Origin: VRUE01 sp963702955 | GTDB lineage: Bacteria > Actinomycetota > Thermoleophilia > Solirubrobacterales > 70-9 | Assembly (NCBI GenBank): GCA_963702955.1 | Contig: OY969774.1 | Coordinates: 2,232,001 to 2,296,000 of the forward strand | DNA length: 64,000 bases | Reading direction: 5' to 3' | Shown here: in pieces, positions 42,509 through 50,473 of the stretch | Numbering within the stretch: position 1 is the first letter of the stretch | Layout: each line of letters starts with the position of its first letter | Made by a program: the position numbers and the translations under genes | Notes under the pieces: model-generated | The model's database searches: none | Seen by the model: only the letters and a program-made list of their open reading frames with translations | What the model was told of the DNA's origin: nothing

Positions 42509-42876
42509 TCCAGCAGGAGTCCAGACTCAAAGTCGCCGACAACTCCGGCGCCCGGGAGATCCTCTGCATCCGCGTCAAGGGCGGCTCCCACCGCCGCTAC
42601 GCGGGGGTCGGCGACGTGATCACGGCGACGGTCAAACAGGCGAGCCCGCAGGGCGGCGTCCGCAAGGGCGAGGTCGTGCAGGCGGTCGTCGTCCGCACCC
42701 GCAAGTCGCTCGGCCGCTCCGACGGCACCTACATCGCCTTCGACGAAAACGCCGCCGTGCTGATCGACCCGGCCTCCAACAACCCGCGCGGCACCCGCAT
42801 CTTCGGCCCGGTCGCCCGCGAGCTGCGCGACCGCAACTTCATGAAAATCGTCTCCCTGGCCCCCGAGGTGCTCTGA
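42505..42876 (+). CDS. rplN: 50S ribosomal protein L14
   Basis: A 123-residue intersubunit-bridge protein from GTG 42505. [35 protein letters not shown]-type sequence and [20 protein letters not shown] are diagnostic. Overlaps rplX by one base. Confidence 0.97.
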   Translation: [123 protein letters not shown]

Positions 42877-43217
42877 TGGCGAAGCGGATGCGGATACGGG
42901 CGGACGACCAGGTGCAGGTGATCGGCGGCAAGGACTCCGGCAAGACCGGCCGCGTGCTGCGGACCGAGCCGAAACGCAGCTTCGTCTACGTCGAGGGCCT
43001 CAACATGGTCAAAAGGCACGAAAAACCGCGCCCGACCCAGGACGTGCAGAAAGCCGGCCAGCAGCTCGGCGGCATCGTCAACAAGGAGGGGCCGATCCAC
43101 GTCTCCAACGTGATGCTGCTCGACCCGAAAGACAACAAACCCACCCGCGTCGGCGTACGCCGCGACAAAGGCGGCAAGCGCGAGCGGTACGCGAAACGGA
43201 GCGGGGTGAGCATCTGA
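42876..43217 (+). CDS. rplX: 50S ribosomal protein L24
   Basis: A 113-residue assembly-initiator protein with an N-terminal KOW motif (DDQVQVIGGKDSGKTGRVLR) and VEGLNMVKRHEKP. Its stop overlaps the rplE start. Confidence 0.96.
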   Translation: MAKRMRIRADDQVQVIGGKDSGKTGRVLRTEPKRSFVYVEGLNMVKRHEKPRPTQDVQKAGQQLGGIVNKEGPIHVSNVMLLDPKDNKPTRVGVRRDKGGKRERYAKRSGVSI

Positions 43218-44032
43218 TGGAGGCGGCGACCGGCACCCCGGCCCAGGCAGCGCCGCCGCCGCGGCTGCGCGAGCGCTACGAGCAGGACGTGAAACCGGCG
43301 CTGATCGACAAGTTCGGCTACTCGACGCCGATGCAGGCGCCGCGCCTGCAGAAGATCGTCCTCAACATGGGCGTCGGCGAGGCGCGCCAGAACGCGAAAA
43401 TGCTCGAGGCCGCCCAGGAGCAGCTTGCGACGATCGCCGGCCAGTACCCGAACGTGCGCCGGGCGCGCAAGTCGATCGCCTCCTTCAAAGTCCGCGAGGG
43501 GATGCCTGTCGGGCTCTCGGTGACCCTGCGCCGTGCCCGCATGTGGGAGTTCCTCGATCGCCTCTGCTCGATCGCGATCCCGCGGATCCGCGACTTCCGC
43601 GGCCTCAACCCGCGCTCCTTCGACGGTCGCGGCAACTACTCGATGGGCGTCAAGGAGCAGCTGATCTTCCCGGAAATCGAGTACGACTCGATCGACGAGG
43701 TGCGCGGCCTCGACGTCACGATCGCGACCTCCGCGGCGACCGACGTCGAGGCCTTCGAGCTGCTGTTGCGGCTCGGGATGCCGTTCGCCAAAGAGGGTCG
43801 CCCGGGCGAGGCCGACCTCGAAGCCGAGGCGGCGGCCGAGGAGGAGAAGCGCAAGGAGGAGGCCCGCCTGAGGGCCGAGGCCGAGCAGGCCGCGCTGGAG
43901 CAGCTCAAAGAGGAGAACCCGGAGGCATACGCAAAGCCCGAGCCGGAGGCTGAGGAGGGCGACAGCGCCGCCGAGGGGGAGACCGAGGAGGCCGATGGCT
44001 CGGCCGGCGAGGAGAATTCTGACGATGGCTAA
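43217..44032 (+). CDS. rplE: 50S ribosomal protein L5 with acidic C-terminal tail
   Basis: A 271-residue protein; usual length is about 180. The L5 core (PRLQKIVLNMGVGEARQN, RKSIASFKVREGMPVG, RDFRGLNPRSFDGRGNYSMG) ends near residue 192. A roughly 75-residue Glu/Ala-rich tail follows, first helical (EEEKRKEEARLRAEAEQAAL), then acidic. The function of the tail is unknown. Overlaps rpsZ by eight bases. Confidence 0.95.
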   Translation: MEAATGTPAQAAPPPRLRERYEQDVKPALIDKFGYSTPMQAPRLQKIVLNMGVGEARQNAKMLEAAQEQLATIAGQYPNVRRARKSIASFKVREGMPVGLSVTLRRARMWEFLDRLCSIAIPRIRDFRGLNPRSFDGRGNYSMGVKEQLIFPEIEYDSIDEVRGLDVTIATSAATDVEAFELLLRLGMPFAKEGRPGEADLEAEAAAEEEKRKEEARLRAEAEQAALEQLKEENPEAYAKPEPEAEEGDSAAEGETEEADGSAGEENSDDG

Positions 44033-44210
44033 GACTTCGATGAAGGTGAAGCAGGGCCGCAAGGCCAAGTTCAAGAGCCGCGAATACAACCGCTGCCGTC
44101 GCTGCGGCCGGCCGCGCGGCTACTACCGCAAGTTCGGCCTCTGCCGGATCTGCCTGCGCGAGGCCGCCCACGAGGGCTATGTGCCCGGGATGACCAAGTC
44201 GAGCTGGTAG
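44025..44210 (+). CDS. rpsZ: 30S ribosomal protein S14 type Z (zinc form)
   Basis: A 61-residue short S14 with zinc ligands CRRC and CRIC (residues 24-27 and 40-43). This is the zinc-dependent form found in many Gram-positives, in contrast to the 100-residue zinc-free paralogue. Position between rplE and rpsH is canonical. Confidence 0.96.
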   Translation: MAKTSMKVKQGRKAKFKSREYNRCRRCGRPRGYYRKFGLCRICLREAAHEGYVPGMTKSSW

Positions 44211-44220
44211 GGGAGACGCG

Positions 44221-44616
44221 ATGCTGAACGACCCGATAGCCGATTACCTCACCCGGATTCGCAACGCGATCGGCTCCGGCCACGACGAGGTGACGATCCC
44301 CGCCTCGCGGCTGAAGGAGGAGATGTCCCGCATCCTCAAGGAGCAGGGCTACATCCGCGACTTCGCCCGCAAGCCCGCCCGGGTCGGCGAGGAGATCGAG
44401 ATCCGCCTCAAGTACACCGAGGACCGCCTGCCGGTGATCGCCGGGCTGGAGCGGATCTCGCGTCCCGGCCGGCGGCGCTACGTCGATCACAAGCAGGTGC
44501 CGCGGGTTCACGGCGGCACCGGCACCGCGATCGTCAGCACCTCGGTCGGCGTGATGACCGGGCACGAGGCCAAGCAACGGGGAGTGGGCGGCGAGGTTGT
44601 CGCCTACGTATGGTGA
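44221..44616 (+). CDS. rpsH: 30S ribosomal protein S8
   Basis: A 131-residue 16S rRNA-binding protein; in other bacteria it represses the spc operon. NDPIADYLTRIRNAI, the RISRPGRRRYVD segment and the terminal STSVGVMTGHEAKQRGVGGE are diagnostic. Start ATG 44221 after GGGGAG. Confidence 0.97.
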   Translation: MLNDPIADYLTRIRNAIGSGHDEVTIPASRLKEEMSRILKEQGYIRDFARKPARVGEEIEIRLKYTEDRLPVIAGLERISRPGRRRYVDHKQVPRVHGGTGTAIVSTSVGVMTGHEAKQRGVGGEVVAYVW

Positions 44617-44620
44617 GCCG

Positions 44621-45154
44621 ATGAGTCGAATCGGAAGGAAGCCGATCGCCGTCCCCGAGGCCGTCACGGTCGAGGTCGCCCCCGGGCGCGTCGCCGTCAA
44701 GGGCCCGAAGGGGGAGCTGGCGCAGACGCTCTCGACCGCGATGAAGGTCGAGCAGGACGACGGCACGGTGACCGTCTCGCGCCCGACCGACCGCGGCGAG
44801 CACCGTGCCCTGCACGGGTTGACCCGCAGCCTGATCGCCAACATGGTCGAGGGGGTCACCGAGGGCTTCGAGAAGCGGCTGGAGATCCAGGGGGTCGGCT
44901 ACCGCGCCGCGCTGAAAGGCAAGAACCTGGAGATGGCGCTCGGCTACTCGCACCCGGTCTCGATCGAGCCGCCGGCGGGGATCGAGTTCGAGGTCCCGCA
45001 GCCGACCGAGGTCATCGTCCGCGGGATCGACAAGCAGCTGGTCGGCCAGGTCGCCGCGGACATCCGCAAGCGCCGCCCGCCGGAGCCCTACAAGGGCAAG
45101 GGCATCCGCTACCGCGACGAGCACGTGATGCGCAAGGTCGGGAAGAGGGCGTAG
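44621..45154 (+). CDS. rplF: 50S ribosomal protein L6
   Basis: A 177-residue protein near the sarcin-ricin loop: SRIGRKPIAVPEAVTVEV, LEIQGVGYRAALKGKNLEM and RKRRPPEPYKGKGIRY are characteristic. ATG 44621 is chosen; it follows the rpsH stop by four bases. Confidence 0.97.
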   Translation: MSRIGRKPIAVPEAVTVEVAPGRVAVKGPKGELAQTLSTAMKVEQDDGTVTVSRPTDRGEHRALHGLTRSLIANMVEGVTEGFEKRLEIQGVGYRAALKGKNLEMALGYSHPVSIEPPAGIEFEVPQPTEVIVRGIDKQLVGQVAADIRKRRPPEPYKGKGIRYRDEHVMRKVGKRA

Positions 45155-45156
45155 AG

Positions 45157-45510
45157 ATGACGGTCCTGACCAAGCGCCAGGCGCGCCTGCGCCGCCGCCG
45201 CCGGGTCCGCGCCCGGATCGTCGGCAGCGCCGAGCGCCCGCGCCTCTCCGTCTACCGCTCCAACCGCGGCATCTTCGCCCAGCTCGTCAACGACGCCGCC
45301 GGCCGCACCCTGGCCGCGGTCAACTGGATCGAGCCGGAGCTGCGCAAGCTGTCGGCCGCCGAGCAGGCGAAGCGGGCCGGCGAGCTGCTCGCCGAGCGCG
45401 CCAAGGCGGCCGGCGTCGAGAGCTGCGTCTTCGATCGCGGCGGCTACCGGTTCCACGGCCGCGTCAAAGCGCTCGCCGACGGTGCCCGCGAAGGGGGACT
45501 GAAGTTCTGA
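45157..45510 (+). CDS. rplR: 50S ribosomal protein L18
   Basis: A 117-residue 5S rRNA-binding protein: RRRRVRARIVGSAERPRLSV, FAQLVNDAAGRTLAAV and FDRGGYRFHGRVKALADGAR match the family. Two-base gap from rplF. Confidence 0.96.
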   Translation: MTVLTKRQARLRRRRRVRARIVGSAERPRLSVYRSNRGIFAQLVNDAAGRTLAAVNWIEPELRKLSAAEQAKRAGELLAERAKAAGVESCVFDRGGYRFHGRVKALADGAREGGLKF

Positions 45511-45556
45511 TGGCCGCCCGTCCGCTACCGTCCCTGCCCGCATGAAAGGCATGGAC

Positions 45557-46273
45557 ATGACCAACGTGGAGACGGTCAGCCCGCGCGGGCTGGATCTCCA
45601 GGAGCGGGTGATCGAAATCAACCGCGTCGCCAAGGTGGTCAAGGGCGGCCGGCGGTTCTCGTTCACCGCGCTGGTCGCCGTCGGCGACGAAGAGGGCGTG
45701 GTCGGGATCGGCTACGGCAAGGCGCGCGAGGTGCCGCTGGCGATCCAGAAGGCGGTCGAGAACGCCCGCAAGAGCCTGATCCGCGTGCCCAAATACGGTC
45801 AGACGCTGACCCACAAAATCATCGGCCGCTACGGCGCCGGCCACGTCGTGCTGCGGCCGGCCAGCCCCGGTACCGGCGTGATCGCCGGCGGCGGGGTGCG
45901 GGCCGTGCTCGAGCTCGGCGGGGTGCGCGACGTTCTTACCAAGAGCATCGGGACCCAGAATCCGATCAACCTGGTGAAGGCGACGATGGACGGGCTGGTG
46001 CGGTTGCGTCGGCCCGAGGAGGTTGCGGAGCTGCGGGGGCTGACGGTTGCGCAGGTTCTGGGAGTCTCGAAGACGAATGGCGGGACGGCCGCGGGATCAG
46101 AGCACCTGCCCGCGGGTCCTGTCGCGGGGGTGGGCACCCCCTCCTCGCAAGCAGCGGAGGGGGAACCCACCCCCACGCCTCCCGCGGAAGATGCGTCTAA
46201 AGCTAAGGAGGCCCCGGCCGCGGAGACGACCGCCCCGGCCGCCGAGGAGCCGAAAGCTGAGGGAGCTTCGTGA
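45557..46273 (+). CDS. rpsE: 30S ribosomal protein S5 with C-terminal extension
   Basis: A 238-residue protein; usual length is about 165. Core motifs are VIEINRVAKVVKGGRRFSF, the VGDEEGVVGIGYGKA loop, and RPASPGTGVIAGGGVRAVLE. ATG 45557 is preferred because AAAGG lies seven bases upstream; in-frame ATGs at 45542 and 45551 exist. The last 65 residues are Ala/Pro/Glu-rich and include a peptide encoded by an 86-base palindromic element shared with rpsQ. Codons from about 45960 onward shift toward GGG/CGG. Its TGA overlaps the rpmD GTG. Confidence 0.94.
   Translation: MTNVETVSPRGLDLQERVIEINRVAKVVKGGRRFSFTALVAVGDEEGVVGIGYGKAREVPLAIQKAVENARKSLIRVPKYGQTLTHKIIGRYGAGHVVLRPASPGTGVIAGGGVRAVLELGGVRDVLTKSIGTQNPINLVKATMDGLVRLRRPEEVAELRGLTVAQVLGVSKTNGGTAAGSEHLPAGPVAGVGTPSSQAAEGEPTPTPPAEDASKAKEAPAAETTAPAAEEPKAEGAS
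46112..46197 (+). repeat. 86-base palindromic element inserted in frame in rpsE
   Basis: The outer stem GGGGGTGGG/CCCACCCCC (46126-46134 with 46166-46174) and the inner stem CCCCCTCC/GGAGGGGG (46137-46144 with 46156-46163) are both perfect. The loop TCGCAAGCAGC is identical to the rpsQ copy. Flanks GCGGGTCCTGTCGCGG and ACGCC...GCGTC are shared. Length and reading frame equal those in rpsQ. Confidence 0.87.
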
Positions 46274-46449
46274 CCGCCGTGAAGATCAAGCAGGTTCGGT
46301 CTGCCAACGGGAGCAATCCTTCGCAGAAAGCTACGCTGGCGGCGCTTGGGCTCGGGCGGATCGGGAAGGCTGTGGAGCGCAAGGAGACGCCGCAGCTGCA
46401 GGGACAGCTTCGGGTCGTCTCTCACCTGGTCGAGGTGGACGGTGGCTGA
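46270..46449 (+). CDS. rpmD: 50S ribosomal protein L30
   Basis: A 59-residue protein from GTG 46270. VKIKQVRSANGSNPSQKATL and LGLGRIGKAVERKETPQLQG match L30 (family LGL.K....V......). Overlaps rpsE by four bases and rplO by eight. Confidence 0.93.
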   Translation: MTAVKIKQVRSANGSNPSQKATLAALGLGRIGKAVERKETPQLQGQLRVVSHLVEVDGG

Positions 46450-46954
46450 GAAAGCTTCGAAAGAGACTCCGCGGACCGAGGAGATCGGGCTTCATAACCT
46501 TTCGCCCAAGCCGGGGTCGCGGAAGCCGCGCAAGCGGCTGGGCCGCGGCGAGGGCAGTGGGCTCGGCAAGACCTCGGGGCGTGGGCACAAGGGCGCCGGG
46601 TCGCGCTCGGGGGCGAAGAAAAAGGCCGGCTACGAGGGCGGGCAGAACCCGATCCACATGCGGATGCGGAAGCTTCGCGGACCGCATAAAAAGCAGTCGA
46701 TGCCGTTCGAGAACTTCCGCACCGCGACCCAGCCGGTCAACGTCGGCGACCTCGAGCAGCGCTTCGACGCCGGCGCCGAGGTCAACCCCGGTTCGCTCAA
46801 GGAGAAGGGCCTGGCGACCCGCAGGGACCCGGTGAAGATCCTCGCCCGCGGCGAGGTCGCGAAGAAGCTCGACGTCCACGCGCACGCCTTCAGCGCGGCA
46901 GCCCGCGAGAAGATCGAGGCTGCCGGCGGTTCCTGTCACACTCTGGAGCCGTAA
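46442..46954 (+). CDS. rplO: 50S ribosomal protein L15
   Basis: A 170-residue protein from GTG 46442. GLHNLSPKPGSRKPRKRLGR then GEGSGLGKTSGRGHKGAGSR is the N-terminal signature; a C-terminal globular domain follows. Its first 20 residues (AEKASKETPRTEE) extend beyond the usual start. Shares one base with secY. Confidence 0.96.
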   Translation: MAEKASKETPRTEEIGLHNLSPKPGSRKPRKRLGRGEGSGLGKTSGRGHKGAGSRSGAKKKAGYEGGQNPIHMRMRKLRGPHKKQSMPFENFRTATQPVNVGDLEQRFDAGAEVNPGSLKEKGLATRRDPVKILARGEVAKKLDVHAHAFSAAAREKIEAAGGSCHTLEP

Positions 46955-48225
46955 TGCTCAGGACTATTGCGAACGCTTTCAGCGTCGCGGACATCCGCAA
47001 GAAGCTCGCGTTCACGGCGGCGATGCTGCTGCTCTACCGGCTCGGCGCCTACATCCCGGCGCCGGGAGTGAGCGCGGAAGCGGTGAAGGAACTCTCGAGC
47101 AACTTCGCCGGCAGCAACATCCTCGGCTTCCTCAACCTGTTCTCGGGCGGCGGCCTCTCCCGACTCTCGCTGTTCGCGCTGGGGATCATGCCCTACATCA
47201 CCGCCTCGATCATCCTGCAGCTGCTGACGGTGGTCGTCCCCTCGCTGGAGAAACTGCAGAAAGAGGGCGAGGTGGGCCAGCAGAAGATCACCCAGTACAC
47301 GCGCTACCTGACCGTCGGCCTCGCCTTCGGCCAGTCCTTCGGCTACGTCTTCCTCTTCCGCTCCTTCGGCAGCCAGGCGGGCAACAACTTCCTCGCCAGC
47401 CTCGGCGGCGCCAAAATCCTCCTGATCGTGATCTGCCTGACCGCCGGCTGCACGCTGCTGATGTGGATCGGCGAGCTGATCACCCAGCGCGGGATCGGCA
47501 ACGGCATCTCGCTGCTGATCTTCGCCTCGATCGTTTCCCGCATTCCCGGCGGGCTGCAGGCCTGGTGGACCAATCCGGACCAGGTCTTCGTGGTGATGAT
47601 GCCGTTCATCGCGCTGGCGGTGATCGTCGCGATCGTCTTCGTCCAGGAGGGCCAGCGGCGCATCCCGGTGCAGTACGCGAAACGGGTCGTGGGGCGGAAA
47701 ATGACCTCCGGCGGCTCGACCTACCTGCCGCTGCGGGTCAACATGGCCGGCGTCATCCCGGTCATCTTCGCCGCCTCGATCATGGCCTTCCCGCCGACGA
47801 TCGGACAGCTCCTGAACACCCCGGCGGCGCTCGAATTCGCCGCCTTCTTCAGTCCCAACGGCTGGGCCTACGTGGCCGGCGAGGTGTTCTTCATCATCAT
47901 CTTCACCTACTTCTACACCGCCGTCACCTTCAACCCGGTCGACCAGGCCGACAACCTGAAGAAATACGGCGGCTTCATCCCCGGCGTCCGTCCCGGCCGG
48001 CCGACCGCCGAGTACCTCGACCGGATCCTCTCGCGGCTGACCTTCCCCGGCGCCCTCTACCTGGGCGCGGTGGCGGCGCTGCCGACGATCCTGATCAGCC
48101 AGACCTCGGCCAACTTCTTCTTCGGCGGCACCTCGATCCTGATCGTGATCGGCGTCGCTCTGGACACCGTCAAGCAGCTCGAGGCGCAGCTGATGATGCG
48201 CAACTACGAGGGGTTCCTGAAATAG
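46954..48225 (+). CDS. secY: Preprotein translocase subunit SecY
   Basis: A 423-residue, ten-helix channel protein. IRKKLAFTAAMLLLYRLGAY (helix 1), NLFSGGGLSRLSLFALGIMP (plug/helix 2), and ITQRGIGNGISLLIFASI are diagnostic. The C-terminal end QLEAQLMMRNYEGFLK matches the family. The TAG stop overlaps the presumed ATA start of adk. Confidence 0.97.
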   Translation: MLRTIANAFSVADIRKKLAFTAAMLLLYRLGAYIPAPGVSAEAVKELSSNFAGSNILGFLNLFSGGGLSRLSLFALGIMPYITASIILQLLTVVVPSLEKLQKEGEVGQQKITQYTRYLTVGLAFGQSFGYVFLFRSFGSQAGNNFLASLGGAKILLIVICLTAGCTLLMWIGELITQRGIGNGISLLIFASIVSRIPGGLQAWWTNPDQVFVVMMPFIALAVIVAIVFVQEGQRRIPVQYAKRVVGRKMTSGGSTYLPLRVNMAGVIPVIFAASIMAFPPTIGQLLNTPAALEFAAFFSPNGWAYVAGEVFFIIIFTYFYTAVTFNPVDQADNLKKYGGFIPGVRPGRPTAEYLDRILSRLTFPGALYLGAVAALPTILISQTSANFFFGGTSILIVIGVALDTVKQLEAQLMMRNYEGFLK

Positions 48226-48899
48226 AGCTCAACCTCGTACTTCTCGGCCCTCCCGGATCGGGGAAGGGCACGCAGGGGGAGCGGTTGCAGGAAGAGCTGC
48301 GCCTGCCCTACTACGCGACCGGCGACATCCTGCGGGCGGCGGTGCGCGAGGAGACAGAGCTGGGCAAGGCCGCGAAGGAGTACATGGACCGCGGCGATCT
48401 GGTGCCCGACGAGGTGATCGTCGGCGCGATCGCCGAGCGGATCGACTCCGCCGAGGCGGCCGACGGCTTCATCCTCGACGGCTTCCCGCGCACGGTGCCG
48501 CAGGCCGAGGCGCTGGCGGCGAAGCTCTCGGAGCTGGGCCGCGGGCTGACAGCGGTGCTGCTGATCGACGCCGGCGACGACGAGGTGATGCGGAGGCTGG
48601 GCGGCCGCCGCACCTGCGTCGAGAACGGCCACGTCTTCCACGTCGAGTTCAACCCGCCTTCGCAGGAGGGCGTCTGCGACATCGACGGCAGCGAGCTGAT
48701 CGTCCGCGACGACGACAAGCCCGAGGTGATCCGCCACCGGCTCGAGACCTATCACGAGAAGACCGAGCCGCTGATCGAGCTCTACGACCACCAGAGCCTG
48801 CTGCGTCGGATCGACGGCGCCGCCGCTCCCGACGCCGTCGCCGACGAGCTGCGCCGCGTCCTTTCGACCTTGAAGCTGGAAGCCGACGAGGCCATTTAG
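48222..48899 (+). CDS. adk: Adenylate kinase, apparent ATA start
   Basis: Converts AMP plus ATP to two ADP. The conserved N-terminus LNLVLLGPPGSGKGTQ has no ATG, GTG or TTG before it in frame within reach. The codon at the expected place is ATA 48222, overlapping the secY stop (ATAG), eight bases after GAGGGG. P-loop GPPGSGKGT, FILDGFPRTVPQAEAL and the lid segment are present. The lid has HVFHVEFNPPSQEGVCD with CVENGHVF rather than a complete four-Cys zinc site. Length 225 residues is normal. A start by sequencing error (ATA for ATG) is the alternative. Confidence 0.93.
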   Translation: MELNLVLLGPPGSGKGTQGERLQEELRLPYYATGDILRAAVREETELGKAAKEYMDRGDLVPDEVIVGAIAERIDSAEAADGFILDGFPRTVPQAEALAAKLSELGRGLTAVLLIDAGDDEVMRRLGGRRTCVENGHVFHVEFNPPSQEGVCDIDGSELIVRDDDKPEVIRHRLETYHEKTEPLIELYDHQSLLRRIDGAAAPDAVADELRRVLSTLKLEADEAI

Positions 48900-48922
48900 G
48901 CCCGCGGCGGAAGGCGGCTAGC

Positions 48923-49690
48923 GTGTACCGGATGATCGTTCTGAAGACCCCCGAGCAGGTCGAGAAGATGGCCGCCGCGGGGCAGATCCACGCCCGCTGC
49001 ATGCGGATGCTCGCCGCCAAGGCGCGGGCCGGCGTCACCACCAAGGAGCTGGACGCCGCGGCCGAGAAGTTCATCCGTTCGCAGGGCGCCGAGCCGGCCT
49101 TCAAGGGCTACCGGGGCTTCCCCGGGTCGATCTGCACCTCGCCGAACTCGATGGTCGTGCACGGGATTCCCGGCCCGTACGAGCTGAAGCGCGGCGACGT
49201 GCTCTCGATCGACGTCGGCGTGATCAAGGACGGCTGGGTCGCCGATGCGGCGATGACCCTGCCGATCGGGGGGATCGACCCCGGGGCGCGCAAGCTGCTC
49301 GACGTGACCAGGGCCGCCCTGTTCGCCGGCGCCGAGCAGATGCGGCCCGGCAACCACCTCGGCGACGTCTCGGCCGCGATCCAGCGCTCGGTCGAGATCG
49401 AGGGCCTCTCGATCATCCGCACCCTGGTCGGGCACGGGATCGGCCGCGAAATGCACGAGGACCCGCAGGTCCCCAACTTCGGCGAGCCGGGCAAGGGTCC
49501 CGAGCTCGAGGTCGGCACGGTGCTGGCGATCGAGCCGATGGTCAACGCCGGCGGCCCGCTGGTGCGGATGGGCGACGACGGCTGGGCTGTCTACTCCCAG
49601 GACGGCTCGCTGGCCGCCCATTTCGAGTTCACGATCGCCGTCACAGAGGACGGCCCCCGCATCCTCACCCCCTGGCACGAAGACGAATAG
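48923..49690 (+). CDS. map: Methionine aminopeptidase type I
   Basis: Removes N-terminal Met from new proteins. A 255-residue protein from GTG 48923 (site GGAAGG eight bases upstream; ATG 48932 also possible). Metal ligands lie in LSIDVGVIKDGWVADAAMT (two Asp), LVGHGIGREMHEDP (His), AIEPMV (Glu) and HFEFTIAVTEDG (Glu); the substrate His is in MVVHGIPG. Its usual downstream neighbour infA is missing. Confidence 0.95.
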   Translation: MYRMIVLKTPEQVEKMAAAGQIHARCMRMLAAKARAGVTTKELDAAAEKFIRSQGAEPAFKGYRGFPGSICTSPNSMVVHGIPGPYELKRGDVLSIDVGVIKDGWVADAAMTLPIGGIDPGARKLLDVTRAALFAGAEQMRPGNHLGDVSAAIQRSVEIEGLSIIRTLVGHGIGREMHEDPQVPNFGEPGKGPELEVGTVLAIEPMVNAGGPLVRMGDDGWAVYSQDGSLAAHFEFTIAVTEDGPRILTPWHEDE

Positions 49691-49796
49691 GCGGGGCCTC
49701 CCCGCGCAGGCGCTTGCGGCTAGCCAGGGCGCCAGGCTGCGGCGCGAAAGCTGGTGGAAGGGGGGAGAGAATTGGGAGCTCAACTCTTGGTTATGG

Positions 49797-50009
49797 GTGC
49801 GTCTTACCCATCATGCGAAGAACAGGATGCGGTTGAAAGGACTATCCCAGGACGACGTGTTGGCGATGTTCTCGCCGGAGAATCGGAACGGAGAGGACCC
49901 CCGTGGCAATTTGTTCTACGACAAGGAAATTCGCGGCACCTGCTTTCGTGCGGTGCTTGCGCTCGATGACCTGACGACCGTCATTACCGTCTACGATCTG
50001 GAGACATGA
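49797..50009 (+). CDS. DUF4258 protein, RelE-like toxin candidate
   Basis: A 70-residue protein from GTG 49797. It starts LTHHAKNRMRLKGLSQDDV (typical DUF4258: THHA..RM..RGI) and ends FRAVLALDDLTTVITVYDLE, the strand pair of RelE-superfamily toxins. The stop overlaps the next start (ATGATG). It lies inside the ribosomal cluster where infA normally is, with AT-richer codons than neighbours, suggesting insertion. Toxicity is inferred from the family only. Confidence 0.75.
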   Translation: MRLTHHAKNRMRLKGLSQDDVLAMFSPENRNGEDPRGNLFYDKEIRGTCFRAVLALDDLTTVITVYDLET

Positions 50010-50308
50010 TGCGAGCCGACTACGACAGCAAGGCTGACACGATCCAGATCACCCTGGAGCCGGTGAATAGGCTCTCGGGAGGCAGCGACGTCATTGAAAA
50101 TGGGCTTGTCATCGTTGGTTTTCACGATGGTCGGCCCGTTCTCATCGATGTGATCGGTACGCGCAATCCGGGATTCGAGCAGCCCCTGAGAGTTGCTGCT
50201 GATCGCCACAATTTGGATGCCGAAGCTCTCATCGCGATTGCGCACGCAGCCCTTGCCGCGCCGGATCGGCCCGTGCGGCTCGACGTCGGCGCCCGCATCG
50301 CCGCCTGA
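50006..50308 (+). CDS. DUF2283-like protein, antitoxin candidate
   Basis: A 100-residue protein (ATG 50006 or 50009). MRADYDSKADTIQITLEPV resembles DUF2283 (YD...D.LYI.), followed by IENGLVIVGFHDGRPVLIDV. The C-terminal part (residues 55-100) is helical. DUF4258-DUF2283 pairs recur as adjacent small genes with toxin-antitoxin features; toxin-first order here is typical of that pairing. Followed by a strong hairpin terminator. Confidence 0.68.
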   Translation: MMRADYDSKADTIQITLEPVNRLSGGSDVIENGLVIVGFHDGRPVLIDVIGTRNPGFEQPLRVAADRHNLDAEALIAIAHAALAAPDRPVRLDVGARIAA

Positions 50309-50318
50309 CGCCCCGGAT

Positions 50319-50345
50319 GACCACCGCGCCGCAGGCGCGGTGGTC
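50319..50345 (+). terminator. Perfect 12-bp hairpin after the DUF2283 gene
   Basis: GACCACCGCGCC (50319-50330) and GGCGCGGTGGTC (50334-50345) with loop GCA. It separates the inserted small-gene pair from rpmJ, whose own promoter candidate lies downstream. Confidence 0.7.
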
Positions 50346-50409
50346 AATTCCCCCGAGGACCCCACCCACCCACCCGTCCTCAGCCAGCCCCCTCCCCGAA
50401 GCCGTCCCC

Positions 50410-50473
50410 TGCTATCTTTCCCGTTCGGCCCAGAGGGCCGTTTGTGCCTGCCTGTCCGACTCATGGGACAGGC
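50410..50473 (+). promoter_or_regulatory. Promoter candidate and structured leader of rpmJ
   Basis: An extended -10 TGCTATCTT (50410-50418) is followed by the hairpins CGGCCC/GGGCCG (50426-50440) and GCCTGTCC/GGACAGGC (50450-50473), then GTCCTGTTTTCG before the rpmJ start. This looks like a new transcription start plus an attenuator-like leader for rpmJ-rpsM-rpsK-rpsD-rpoA-rplQ. Confidence 0.5.
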
